The position numbers were made by a program, and so were the translations under genes. DNA of 64,000 bases from Actinoplanes lutulentus (GTDB lineage: Bacteria; Actinomycetota; Actinomycetes; Mycobacteriales; Micromonosporaceae): NCBI RefSeq assembly GCF_003259845.1, contig NZ_QLMJ01000012.1, positions 186,001 through 250,000 of the forward strand, given 5' to 3'. Under the pieces are notes generated by a model, which worked only from the letters and a program-made list of their open reading frames with translations, searched no databases and was not told the origin of the DNA. Positions 52,292 through 62,579 of this stretch are shown here, in pieces; the stretch's first letter is position 1, and each line of letters opens with the position of its first letter.

Positions 52292-53008
52292 TCACACCAC
52301 TTCGTCGATGGCCGTGGGCAGTGCGACGGTGTCCAGCCGGTCGCCGAGGATCACGGCGGCGGCGCGGACCAGCTGCGCGACCCGATCCACCTCGGTGACG
52401 TGGAACGCGGCGGCCTGCAGGTCTTCCTCATCGGTACGCGCGACGACCAGCACGAGTCCGGCACGGCCGAACGGCGCGACGGCGAACCGCGGTCCGCCCG
52501 GCTCGGCGAACGGGCGGGCCCGCAGCGGGGTCACCTCGGGCAGATGCAGCGGGGACGGGGCGCGCCAGCTCGCGTACAGCACCTGGGCCTCGCTCGCGAC
52601 GTTGCCGGAGCCGCTGCGCGACGCCCAGTCGGCCGGGACCACCGCGGCGGCGGCCCAGTCGGCGGCGAGCAGCCCGGGGACCGCGTCGACCAGGGTGGCG
52701 AGACCGTCGGCCGGGTTCGCGGCGACCTGGGCGAGAAGTTCGGCGTCGTGTCCGCCGTTGACGGGTGCTCCTATCGCCTGCCACACGCCGTCGACCTGGA
52801 CGCCCGGGATGGCAGCCAATCCAGCGAGGAGGCGCTCGACGCGGGACGCGCCCGGCCACACGACGGTGAAGTCGTCACAGGCCCGGCCGCCGAGGCGTTC
52901 CAGCACCACGACCTGGACGATGTCAGCGCCGGCGACTCCGAGAGTGCGCGCGACCTGTCCGAGGGCGCCGGGACGGTCCGGCAGGGTGACTCGTACCCGC
53001 AGCAACAT
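52292..53008 (-). CDS. ACT-domain regulatory protein
   Basis: A 238-residue soluble protein with an N-terminal ACT domain (LLRVRVTLPDRPGALGQVARTLG, residues 2-70) and a C-terminal domain of mixed strands and helices that I do not recognise, rich in Val/Ala/Arg. A GGGAGGAG ribosome site 4 nt before the ATG fixes the start; the open frame continues upstream without one. It is probably an amino-acid-responsive regulator working with the ACT-GNAT protein downstream (inferred). Confidence 0.78.
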   Translation of the reverse strand: MLLRVRVTLPDRPGALGQVARTLGVAGADIVQVVVLERLGGRACDDFTVVWPGASRVERLLAGLAAIPGVQVDGVWQAIGAPVNGGHDAELLAQVAANPADGLATLVDAVPGLLAADWAAAAVVPADWASRSGSGNVASEAQVLYASWRAPSPLHLPEVTPLRARPFAEPGGPRFAVAPFGRAGLVLVVARTDEEDLQAAAFHVTEVDRVAQLVRAAAVILGDRLDTVALPTAIDEVV

Positions 53009-53165
53009 GAAACTCCTCCCGTTGCGAACGGCCGGTGGCGCCGTCCTGTGTAACAGCCTGCCCACCTGGCGTTTCGGACCGATTGCACAGCCGTGTCCCG
53101 CCCGTCAAGCCTGGCGATATGCCCGAAATCACAACGGTCGTCCGGTGACCGGTGTGACGTGCGGA

Positions 53166-53171
53166 TAGTGT
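53166..53171 (+). promoter_or_regulatory. -10 box of the RibD-like gene
   Basis: TAGTGT lies 8 nt before the GTG at 53180, with no ribosome site. Confidence 0.42.
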
Positions 53172-53179
53172 CGGGACGC

Positions 53180-53902
53180 GTGACCGCTATGCACACCTGG
53201 CCCGCGTCGTTGCCCGATCTCTACCCGCGAGAGCCGGAGCCTGTCCTGCGGGTCAACTTCATCGCCAGCGCGGACGGTGCGGTCTCGGTCGATGGACTCT
53301 CGGCAGGCCTCCAGGGGCCAGGCGACAAGGAGATCTTCGACGCGCTGCGGACGGCCTGTGACGCGCTGATCGTCGCGGCCGGCACGGTCCGTGCCGAGAA
53401 CTACGATGCGTTACGCCTGACCTCGGAAGCCCGCGCCTGGCGGGTGGCCGCCGGACTGCCCGAGCACCCGCTCATGGTGATCGTCTCGGGCAGCCTCGAT
53501 CTCGACCCCGAGCAGCTGATCTTCTCCGATGCCCCGCGTCGCCCGATCGTGGTCACCCATGCGGGCGCCACCCCGTCCACCGCTCTCGCCGAGGTGGCCG
53601 AGATCGTCGCGCTCGGTGACGATCAGGTCGACCTCGCAGCGATGGTGACGCTGCTGCACGAGCGCGGCGCGACCCAGCTCCTCTGCGAGGGCGGACCCGG
53701 TCTGCTCGGCTCGCTCATCGCCGAGGACCTGGTCGACGAGCTGTGCCTGACCGTCGCGCCGCTGCTCGCCGGCGGCCAGGCGGGCCGCATCGCCCACGGC
53801 CCTTCCGGGCCGCCGCGGCCTATGACGTTGCGTCACGCTCTGACACGCGACGACATGCTCTTCCTTCGGTACGCACGAAGCGGGCGCGCCTCCATCAATT
53901 GA
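53180..53902 (+). CDS. RibD C-terminal-domain-like pyrimidine reductase
   Basis: A 240-residue stand-alone reductase of the DHFR-like RibD_C fold. NFIASADGAVSVDG (substrate loop), DALIVAAGTVRAENY and LLCEGGPGLLGSLI (NADPH loop) are family hallmarks. It lacks the RibD deaminase domain. Relatives such as mycobacterial Rv2671 can reduce dihydrofolate weakly (from memory), so the role may be riboflavin or another pterin-like substrate. GTG 53180 is preferred for the promoter spacing; ATG 53189 is possible. Confidence 0.85.
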   Translation: MTAMHTWPASLPDLYPREPEPVLRVNFIASADGAVSVDGLSAGLQGPGDKEIFDALRTACDALIVAAGTVRAENYDALRLTSEARAWRVAAGLPEHPLMVIVSGSLDLDPEQLIFSDAPRRPIVVTHAGATPSTALAEVAEIVALGDDQVDLAAMVTLLHERGATQLLCEGGPGLLGSLIAEDLVDELCLTVAPLLAGGQAGRIAHGPSGPPRPMTLRHALTRDDMLFLRYARSGRASIN

Positions 53903-53990
53903 TCTAGATCTTGTGCGTAACTCGTTTGATGGACACCAGAAGTTGTGGACGACACATCCGAGGGGCATTTTGTCGTACACCTGAGGCACC

Positions 53991-55736
<1,746 letters not shown>

Positions 55737-55745
55737 GGTTCTGCG

Positions 55746-56906
55746 ATGCGCATCCTGCACACCTCCGATTGGCACGTCGGCAAGGTCCTCAAGGGCCGAA
55801 ACCGGCAGGACGAGCACATCAAGGTCCTGGCCCAGGTGGTCGAGATCGCCCAGGCCGAGCGGCCCGACCTGGTGATCGTGGCGGGTGACCTCTACGACAC
55901 CGCGGCGCCGACGGCCGACGCGACGCGCCTGGTCACCCGGGCGCTGTCCGCGCTGCGCAAGACCGGCGCGCGGGTGGTGGCGATCGGCGGCAACCACGAC
56001 AACGGCGCCGCGCTGGACGCGCTGCGCCCGTGGGCCGACGCCGCCGGCATCGAGCTGCGCGGGTCGTACCCGAAGAAGAAGGGCGACCTCAGCGATCTGC
56101 TGATCGAGGGGACCACCGAGAGCGGCGAGCGCTGGCGGCTGGTCGCCCTGCCGTTCCTCTCCCAGCGGTACGCGATCCGCGCCGCCGAGATGTACGAACT
56201 GTCCGCCGCCGAGGCCAACCAGACGTACGCCGACCTGGTGGCCCGGCTGATCGCGAAACTGAGCGAGCCGTTCGCCGAGACCGGCGTGGTGAACCTTCTC
56301 ACCGCCCACCTCACGATCGTCGGCGCGAGCACCGGCGGTGGCGAGCGCGAGGCGCACACCATCATGGGTTACGCGGTGCCCGCCACGGTCTTCCCGCCGA
56401 ACGCGCACTACGTCGCCCTCGGCCACCTGCACCGCACCCAGCAGATCATCTCGCCGTGCCCGACGCGGTACAGCGGCAGCCCGCTCGCCGTCGACTTCGG
56501 CGAGGAGGAGAACGTCTGCTCGGTCGCGATCGTGGACGTCTCCGCCGACCAGGCCGCCCGGGTCCGGGACGTGCCGGTGACCTCGGCGCTGACCTTGCGT
56601 ACCGTGCGCGGAACCCTGGAGCAGCTGAAAACGGTGAACCTTCCGGATGCCTGGCTGCGTGTCCTGATCCGGGAGACGCCCCGGCCGGGTCTCCGCGAGG
56701 ACGTGCAGGAGCTCCTGCCGAACGCGCTGGAGGTGCGCATCGACCCGGACATGCTGCCGGACAGATCAGGAAAGCGGTCGGCGGAACGCGCCGGCCGTTC
56801 GCCGCGCGAGCTCTTCGGTGACTATCTGGACAGTCGCGGCAACGCCGAGGACGGCGTCCGCGAGCTCTTCGACGAGCTCTACGACGAGGTGAGCAGCAAC
56901 CAATGA
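55746..56906 (+). CDS. sbcD: SbcD/Mre11-type nuclease subunit
   Basis: A 386-residue metallophosphoesterase. The two-metal site is built from TSDWHVGK (D8, H10), GDLYD, GGNHD, TAHLTIVG and GHLHRTQ, all conserved. The C-terminal part (about 270-386) is the capping and SbcC-binding region. It nicks and degrades ends in complex with SbcC. The stop overlaps the sbcC start (ATGA), and it follows the HerA-like gene by 9 nt. Confidence 0.96.
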   Translation: MRILHTSDWHVGKVLKGRNRQDEHIKVLAQVVEIAQAERPDLVIVAGDLYDTAAPTADATRLVTRALSALRKTGARVVAIGGNHDNGAALDALRPWADAAGIELRGSYPKKKGDLSDLLIEGTTESGERWRLVALPFLSQRYAIRAAEMYELSAAEANQTYADLVARLIAKLSEPFAETGVVNLLTAHLTIVGASTGGGEREAHTIMGYAVPATVFPPNAHYVALGHLHRTQQIISPCPTRYSGSPLAVDFGEEENVCSVAIVDVSADQAARVRDVPVTSALTLRTVRGTLEQLKTVNLPDAWLRVLIRETPRPGLREDVQELLPNALEVRIDPDMLPDRSGKRSAERAGRSPRELFGDYLDSRGNAEDGVRELFDELYDEVSSNQ

Positions 56907-59392
56907 GGCCACTGAGGCTCGACATGGCCGGCTTCACGGTCTTCCGTGACCCGACCACCGTGGACTTCACCGACGCCGATTACTTCGCCCTGGTCGGCCC
57001 GACCGGCTCGGGCAAGTCGACGGTGCTCGACGCGATCTGTTTCGCCCTCTACGGCCAGGTTCCCCGGTGGGGCGGCACCCGGGGGATCGGCAACGCCCTC
57101 GCGCCGTCCGCGGCCGAGGCCCGGGTCCGGCTCTGCTTCGAGTCGGCCGGCGATCGGTACGTCGCGACCCGGGTGGTCCGCCGCGACGGCCGGGGCAACG
57201 TGAAGACGGCGGGCGCCGGTCTCCAGCTGATGCCGCCCGGCTTCGACGTGACCAAGCTGGACACCGGCATGGACCTGGAGGACCTCGGCGAGGCACTGGC
57301 CGGCACCCCGGCCGAGATGGACCGGGCCGTGCTGGACGCGGTCGGCCTGCCGTACGAGCAGTTCACCAGCTGTGTGGTGCTGCCGCAGGGTCAGTTCGCC
57401 GACTTCCTGCACGCCAAGCCGGCCACCCGCCAGCAGATCCTGGTCAACCTGCTCGGGCTGCACGTCTACGAGGAGGTGCAGCTCAAGGCGTCGGAGCGGG
57501 GCAAGACCGCCGAGGCCAAGCTCTCCGTCGTGGAGCAGCAGCTCGGCCAGCTGACCGACGCCACCGACGAGGCGGTCGGCGCGGCCGCCGAGCGGCTGGA
57601 GGTGATCCGGGAACTCACCCGCGCGGTGGAGGCTGCCGTTCCGGGGCTGCGTTCTGCCCGGGAGGCCGAGAAGACCGCGATCGCGGCACGGGACACGATC
57701 GACGGGGAGCTGACGGCGCTGTCGTCCGTGCGTACCCCAGCGGGGCTGGACGAAGCGACGGGGGCGACCACCGCTGCTCGTGCCGCCGCGGAGCAGGCGG
57801 CGAAAGAGGTGCACGCGGCCGAGGAGGCCGAGGAGAAGATCCGCGGCGAGCTGGCCGCGGCCGGTGACGCCGGGACGCTGCGGCTGATGCTGGACCGGCA
57901 CACCGAGCTGGAGCGGCTGGTCGAGCAGGAGGACTGGTTCGCCGGCAAGGTGTCGGTCGCCGAGGTGGAGTACCGCGACACGGCGGCCGCCGCAGAGCTG
58001 GCCCAGGCCGAGAACCTCGGCGCGCAGCAGCTGCTGGAGCAGGCCCGGCAGGATTACCGGGACGCCCAGCAGCTCGACCGGGCCGCCGCTCTGCGCGGTC
58101 ACCTGGAGGCCGGGCACGACTGCCCGGTCTGCGAGCAGCCGGTCACCGTGGTCCCGGAGGTGCCGAAAGAGTCAGCGGTCCGGCTCGCCGAGGCGGCCGG
58201 CGCCGCGGCGAAAGCGGCGGCCGAGACGGCGGCGACCCGCTGGCGGGAACGCGACGCGGTGGCTCGCAACGTGGAGAGCGACCTGGAGCGCAAACGCGGC
58301 CAGTACGAGCATCACCGCTCCCGGCTGGCCGAGGTGCGTGCCGCGGTGTCCGGACTGCCCGACATCGACGCGGTCCGTGCCCGGCTGGCCGATCTCGGCG
58401 AGCTGCAGCGCAAGCTGGAGGACGCGGCCACGGCGGTCCGCGCGGCCCGCGAGGCGCACCGCAGAGCGCAGGCCGGTGTCCGGGCCGCTGAGGAACAGCA
58501 GCGGACGGCGTGGCGCACGTTCGACGCGGTCCGTGACGGCCTGGCCCGGTTCGTGCCACCGCCGGCCGACCGGGACGACCTGGCCGGCGCGTGGCAGGCC
58601 CTGGTCGGCTGGGCACGTGGCGAGCACGAGGCACGGCTGACCGCGCGGGCCGAGGCGGACACCGCTGTCGGCGCCGCGCATGTCACGACGGTCCGGGCGC
58701 ACGGCGCGATCGTCGACCTCTTCACCGAGGCGGACCTCACGGTGTCCTCGGTTGACGCGGAGTCCGGGCTGATCCGGGCCGCCGCGGTGGCCGCCGAGCG
58801 GGCCGAGGCGGCCTGGCAGCGGCTGGCCGAGCGCCGGCAGCAGGCGAACGACGCGGCCGAGCAGCGTAATGCGCTTCAGCAGCAGAGCCGGGTGTCGAAA
58901 TCGCTGGCCGGGCACCTGCGGGCGAACAACTTCGAGCGCTGGCTGCTGGAGGAGGCGCTGGACCTGCTGGTCGACGGCGCGTCCGGGATCCTGCGCGAGC
59001 TGACCAACGGGCAGTACGAACTGGTGCACGACAAGGGCGAGTTCTTCGTGGTCGACCACCACGACGCGGGGCTCAAGCGGGGCGTACGCACGCTCTCCGG
59101 TGGTGAGACGTTCCAGGCGTCGCTGGCTCTGGCGCTGGCGCTCTCCGAGCAGCTGGCCGGGATGAGCACGACCGCGGCCAGCCTGGAGTCGATCGTGCTG
59201 GACGAGGGCTTCGGCACGCTGGACGCGGCGACCCTGGACGTGGTCGCGGCCACGCTGGAAAACCTGGCGGCCCGCGGCGACCGGATGGTGGGTCTCGTCA
59301 CCCACGTGCAGTCGCTCGCCGAACGGATTCCGGTCAGGTTCGAGGTGCACAAGGACGCGCGGACCGCGCACGTCGAAAGGGTCGGCCTGTGA
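56903..59392 (+). CDS. sbcC: SbcC/Rad50-type ATPase
   Basis: A 829-residue SMC-like ATPase. Walker A GPTGSGKST has K38. Long Ala/Glu-rich coiled coils run from about 190 to 640 around the zinc hook C407-x2-C410 (CPVC). Signature LSGGE is at 731-735 and Walker B VLDEGFGTLD at D767-E768. It is shorter than E. coli SbcC (1048), mostly through shorter coils. The start overlaps sbcD (ATGA) and the stop overlaps the NurA-like gene (GTGA), so the proteins are made together. Confidence 0.96.
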   Translation: MRPLRLDMAGFTVFRDPTTVDFTDADYFALVGPTGSGKSTVLDAICFALYGQVPRWGGTRGIGNALAPSAAEARVRLCFESAGDRYVATRVVRRDGRGNVKTAGAGLQLMPPGFDVTKLDTGMDLEDLGEALAGTPAEMDRAVLDAVGLPYEQFTSCVVLPQGQFADFLHAKPATRQQILVNLLGLHVYEEVQLKASERGKTAEAKLSVVEQQLGQLTDATDEAVGAAAERLEVIRELTRAVEAAVPGLRSAREAEKTAIAARDTIDGELTALSSVRTPAGLDEATGATTAARAAAEQAAKEVHAAEEAEEKIRGELAAAGDAGTLRLMLDRHTELERLVEQEDWFAGKVSVAEVEYRDTAAAAELAQAENLGAQQLLEQARQDYRDAQQLDRAAALRGHLEAGHDCPVCEQPVTVVPEVPKESAVRLAEAAGAAAKAAAETAATRWRERDAVARNVESDLERKRGQYEHHRSRLAEVRAAVSGLPDIDAVRARLADLGELQRKLEDAATAVRAAREAHRRAQAGVRAAEEQQRTAWRTFDAVRDGLARFVPPPADRDDLAGAWQALVGWARGEHEARLTARAEADTAVGAAHVTTVRAHGAIVDLFTEADLTVSSVDAESGLIRAAAVAAERAEAAWQRLAERRQQANDAAEQRNALQQQSRVSKSLAGHLRANNFERWLLEEALDLLVDGASGILRELTNGQYELVHDKGEFFVVDHHDAGLKRGVRTLSGGETFQASLALALALSEQLAGMSTTAASLESIVLDEGFGTLDAATLDVVAATLENLAARGDRMVGLVTHVQSLAERIPVRFEVHKDARTAHVERVGL

Positions 59393-60372
59393 CCAGCATG
59401 TTCGTGGACGCGTGGGATCCCTCGTACGGCGCCTCGTACGAGGGTGGCGAGGGCGGCGGTGACGGCCCGGCGTCGTCCAGCTCGCAGCAGGTGGACGTCG
59501 GCGTCGAGGTGCCGGCCGCCGAGTGGGCGCCGATCGGCGTCTCCTCCTCGGTCCGCGCGCCCGACGTCGTCTTCCTGGTCGACGGGGTCCGCCGCAACGA
59601 CGCGGGCCTGTGGACGGCCGAGGAGGACGGCACGTCGTACGCGGGGCTGGCCGCCTCGTACGCGGCCGGGGTGGTCCGCTGTGACCTCGCCCGCGGTGTC
59701 GCCGAGATGGCCGGTGCCCGGGTGGCGCGGGGCCTGTTCACCGCCAGCCCGACCGTCGGCGACCTGCTGGCCGGCACCGTGAAATACGAGGTGCACCGGG
59801 TCAGCGGCACGGGAGAGGCGAGCAAGCTGCCGGCCGCCGTGCAGCCGCCGCTGACCGCCCTGGAGATCGAGATCTCGGCGGCGGCCCGGGACGGCGGCTC
59901 GGACGGCGCCGACCTGCTGATCGTCGACGGCCCGCTCCGGAGCCGGCGTCAGCTGCCGCGCACGATCGGGTACATCAAGACCCAGCAGAAGCAATATCTC
60001 CCGGCCGCGCAGCAGGCGGTCGTGCCCCGGCTGAGGCCGGCCCAGCGGACGCCGGTCTTCAAGATCGAGACGGTCTGGGGCGGCTGGTCGTGGTACCTGC
60101 GGCTGCCCGGCTCGTCCGGTGCGCCGTGGTCCGGTGTGGTGCGGGTGGAGTGCTCGCCGGAGCTCAGCCCGGACCAGGCGATCGAGCTGGCCGAGCTGTC
60201 CGTGGTGACGCTGCCCAGGCTCGCGTCGTCGGCGTACAAGGACCCGCGCGCGCCGCAGAACCTGGTGCCGATCGCCGGTCTGGAGCGGCGGCTGCGCGGG
60301 ATGCTGGGTGACGCGCGGGTGCTGCATCGGGTGCTGGCGCGGGAGACCGCGCGGACCCGTCTCACTAGTTGA
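59389..60372 (+). CDS. nurA: NurA-domain nuclease
   Basis: A 327-residue protein recognised as NurA-type: VVFLVDGVRRND near D65 gives the first metal Asp, DLLIVDGPLRSRR near D180 the second, and GYIKTQQKQYLP the conserved Lys-rich helix; a late His/Tyr region is less clear. NurA is a ring nuclease that resects DNA with HerA. The first 40 residues are Gly/Ser-rich. The GTG overlaps the sbcC stop; ATG four codons in is an alternative start. The C-terminus ends 17 nt before a small hairpin region. Confidence 0.84.
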   Translation: MTSMFVDAWDPSYGASYEGGEGGGDGPASSSSQQVDVGVEVPAAEWAPIGVSSSVRAPDVVFLVDGVRRNDAGLWTAEEDGTSYAGLAASYAAGVVRCDLARGVAEMAGARVARGLFTASPTVGDLLAGTVKYEVHRVSGTGEASKLPAAVQPPLTALEIEISAAARDGGSDGADLLIVDGPLRSRRQLPRTIGYIKTQQKQYLPAAQQAVVPRLRPAQRTPVFKIETVWGGWSWYLRLPGSSGAPWSGVVRVECSPELSPDQAIELAELSVVTLPRLASSAYKDPRAPQNLVPIAGLERRLRGMLGDARVLHRVLARETARTRLTS

Positions 60373-60405
60373 TCTTCCATCCCGGCCCGTGAGACCTGAC
60401 GTGAG

Positions 60406-60422
60406 ATCACCCGAAGGGTGAT
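60406..60422 (+). terminator. Small hairpin after the HerA-SbcDC-NurA operon
   Basis: ATCACCC-GAA-GGGTGAT is a perfect 7-bp stem with a 3-nt loop, 34 nt past the nurA stop. There is no T run, so termination strength is uncertain. Confidence 0.35.
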
Positions 60423-60522
60423 GGAAACTTCCTTTCCAGAACGCGCGAAGTCGGGCACCCGAGGCCGATCCAGGGTGATCGATAAAGGGGCGTTAAGGCG
60501 TCCCAGCAGCGCCATCGGGAAA

Positions 60523-60536
60523 TGGGAGCGCTCCCG
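60523..60536. promoter_or_regulatory. CebR-like operator upstream of the sigma gene
   Basis: TGGGAGCGCTCCCG differs from the palindrome at 43347 (and from the published CebR site) only in the last base. It lies 392 nt before the sigma gene start. Confidence 0.45.
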
Positions 60537-60657
60537 GCGACCCGGTGCACTAAAAGGTCCGACCGGCATTCCGGGGTCACCCGAACGGTTCTCGGACCCC
60601 ACGTTTCACCACTTCTTACGCGGTCTCGTCAACGCTACGAAATCGTAGGTTCACGCT

Positions 60658-60698
60658 CCGAGATCGCGCTCTCCCGCTTAGGGGAGAATTATTCTCGG
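60658..60698 (+). ncRNA. Nested stem-loop in the sigma-gene leader
   Basis: Outer arms CCGAGA (60658-60663) and TCTCGG (60693-60698) enclose inner arms TCTCCC (60670-60675) and GGGAGA (60682-60687). If transcribed, it would form a two-tier hairpin with an asymmetric internal loop. I recognise no known riboswitch consensus. Confidence 0.35.
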
Positions 60699-60927
60699 GA
60701 CCATGTCTACGGTCGGTTGTCACTGAGTATCATTCCGCCTTACCTGGCGCTCGAATCGTCGTAGATCAATACGGAGGGTGATCTCCGACCGGTGCGCCTA
60801 TCGTCCACGATCGCAGCGGAGGACCGTTGAGACCGAGTGTCCCGGAAAATCTCGCGCCGGCATTGATCCCGGCAGCCCTTCCCAGCCGTACTTCAGGCGA
60901 CGGGGAAAGGTCCGGGCGGAGGTATCG

Positions 60928-61611
60928 ATGCATGCGGTGGCCGAGGATCGGCTCGCGCCGGAGAGGGTGCGTGTGATGGCACGACAACACTCCGGTGGTA
61001 GGTGGCAAGCTCTCGATGGCGGCAACCACTCACGCGACGAGGGCACAGTGATCCCGCGGCAGACGCCGCGGCACGAGGCCGCTCCGAGCAGCAGTCCCAG
61101 CCACGAGGACACGCTGGTCAAGATGCTCTACGAAGAGCACGCTGGACCATTGCTGATGTTCGTGCTGCGTCTGACTGGTGGAGACCGGCAGCGCGCGGAG
61201 GACATCGTGCAGGAAACCCTGCTGCGAGCCTGGCGCAATGCGCACCGGCTCGGGGCACAGGGTCAGCAGTCACTGCGGCCGTGGCTTGTCACGGTCGCCC
61301 GCCGCATCGCCATCGACGAGCACCGCAGCGCCAACGCGCGCCCCGCGGAGACGTACGATCGGGAGCTGGAGAGCTTCCCGACCACGTCCGACGAGACCGA
61401 CAAGGTCCTGCAATCGATGACGGTGTCGGACGCGCTCCGGCAGCTGAGCCACTCGCACCGGGAGATCCTGATCGAGACGTACTTCCGTGGACGGACCGTC
61501 CCCGAGGCCGCGGAGTCACTGAACCTCCCGCTCGGTACGGCCAAGTCCCGGGTCTACTACGCTCTTCGGGCCCTGCGGACGGCTCTGCAACAGCGGGGGG
61601 TGACCGAATGA
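60928..61611 (+). CDS. ECF-family RNA polymerase sigma factor
   Basis: A 227-residue sigma factor with a 58-residue polar N-terminal extension. Region 2 (about 60-130) holds LYEEHAGPLLMFVLRLTG and AEDIVQETLLRAWR. Region 4 (about 170-222) has LSHSHREILIETYFRG and VPEAAESLNLPLGTAKSRVYYALRAL as the -35 recognition helix pair. The ATG is chosen for GGAGG 5 nt upstream. Its stop overlaps the anti-sigma start (ATGA), the usual arrangement for a sigma and its inhibitor. Confidence 0.93.
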   Translation: MHAVAEDRLAPERVRVMARQHSGGRWQALDGGNHSRDEGTVIPRQTPRHEAAPSSSPSHEDTLVKMLYEEHAGPLLMFVLRLTGGDRQRAEDIVQETLLRAWRNAHRLGAQGQQSLRPWLVTVARRIAIDEHRSANARPAETYDRELESFPTTSDETDKVLQSMTVSDALRQLSHSHREILIETYFRGRTVPEAAESLNLPLGTAKSRVYYALRALRTALQQRGVTE

Positions 61612-62381
61612 CACAGGAACAGCACTACGACGTCGCGTCGTACGCCTTGGGCGTGCTCGACGACCACGATGCCTCGCGGTTCGAGGACCATCTGATCGAA
61701 TGCCCCCAGTGTGCGTTGGAGCTGGAGTCGTTCGTCCAGGTGGCGGACGTGCTCTCGGGGGTCGACGCGGAAGCGCTGATCGCCGCCGAGCAGTCCGAGC
61801 GCGACGGCCAGGTGCTCAACAAGATGCTCCGCGAGGTGCGTACCGAGCGTCGCCGGGCGAACAGCCGCAGGCTCTACTCGCTGGCCGCCGCCGTCGTGGT
61901 CTTCGCGATGCTGGCGATCGGCGCGCTCTTCGCCGGCGGCCGCTGGCTGGGCAACGACGCCACCGCGCCGGAGACCGGCGCGCAGAGCTCCAGCAGCCAG
62001 CTCGACCCGCTGCCGAACTCGGACGGCGTCGGCCTGGGCGGCACCGAGCTGCCCGGTAAGACGTACAGCGGGGCGGACGCGCGGACCAACGTCGCGCTGG
62101 CGGTCGGCCTGGAGGAGAAGGACTGGGGTACCCAGGTGTCCTTCGCCGTCTCCAACATCACCGGCCCGAAGAAGTGCGGCCTGTACGCCGTGCGTACCGA
62201 CGGCACGGCCGAGCTGCTCGCCACCTGGGACATCGGCGACAAGGGCTGGGGCACCGCCGCCAACCCGTCACCGCTGCTGCTTCAGGCCGTCACCGGCACC
62301 GCTCGTGAGGACATCGCCCACCTCCAGGTGCAGGAGATCACGGCGAACGGTCCGGGGGACGCACTGGTTCGCGTTCCGTAA
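61608..62381 (+). CDS. Membrane zinc-binding anti-sigma factor
   Basis: A 257-residue protein. The cytosolic ZAS domain has H28-x3-C32-x2-C35 (HLIECPQC). A membrane helix lies at about residues 89-111. The extracytoplasmic domain of about 145 residues includes WGTQVSFAVSNITGPKKC and resembles RskA-type sensor domains. It should hold the sigma factor until an envelope or redox signal releases it. A strong terminator follows 15 nt after the stop. Confidence 0.92.
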   Translation: MTQEQHYDVASYALGVLDDHDASRFEDHLIECPQCALELESFVQVADVLSGVDAEALIAAEQSERDGQVLNKMLREVRTERRRANSRRLYSLAAAVVVFAMLAIGALFAGGRWLGNDATAPETGAQSSSSQLDPLPNSDGVGLGGTELPGKTYSGADARTNVALAVGLEEKDWGTQVSFAVSNITGPKKCGLYAVRTDGTAELLATWDIGDKGWGTAANPSPLLLQAVTGTAREDIAHLQVQEITANGPGDALVRVP

Positions 62382-62395
62382 CCGTACGACCACTG

Positions 62396-62430
62396 AAAGG
62401 CTCGGCTGCTTCGGCAGCCGGGCCTTTTTT
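62396..62430 (+). terminator. Rho-independent terminator after the sigma/anti-sigma operon
   Basis: A 14-bp stem (62396-62409 with 62414-62427, one G-T wobble) is capped by a TTCG tetraloop and continues into six T (62425-62430). Confidence 0.95.
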
Positions 62431-62579
62431 CGCGTATGGGTCATGTCTTTACGTATGCCGCAGGTGGATGGTTCAAAGGAAATTTCTCCAAACTGATCGA
62501 CCCGAATGTTCAACCGACTTCGCACGGTCTCCGTACTACTGGCCGGAAATGGCAACGCCATTAATCAGCTGGAGGACCT

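Larger units (their letters stand above)
60373..60927 (+). other. 555-nt intergenic region upstream of the ECF sigma gene
   Basis: No gene with normal codon use is seen. It holds the hairpin at 60406, a CebR-like palindrome at 60523-60536, and a nested stem-loop at 60658-60698. It is less GC-rich than its surroundings around 60600-60770. The sigma gene's frame is open from 60778, but the ribosome site indicates a start at 60928. Confidence 0.6.

Noticed and set aside
60781-60860. GGAGGACCG and GGGTGATCTC stretches suggestive of a c-di-AMP (ydaO) riboswitch before the sigma gene
   Set aside because: The order and pairing of conserved ydaO elements could not be found; only isolated short matches.
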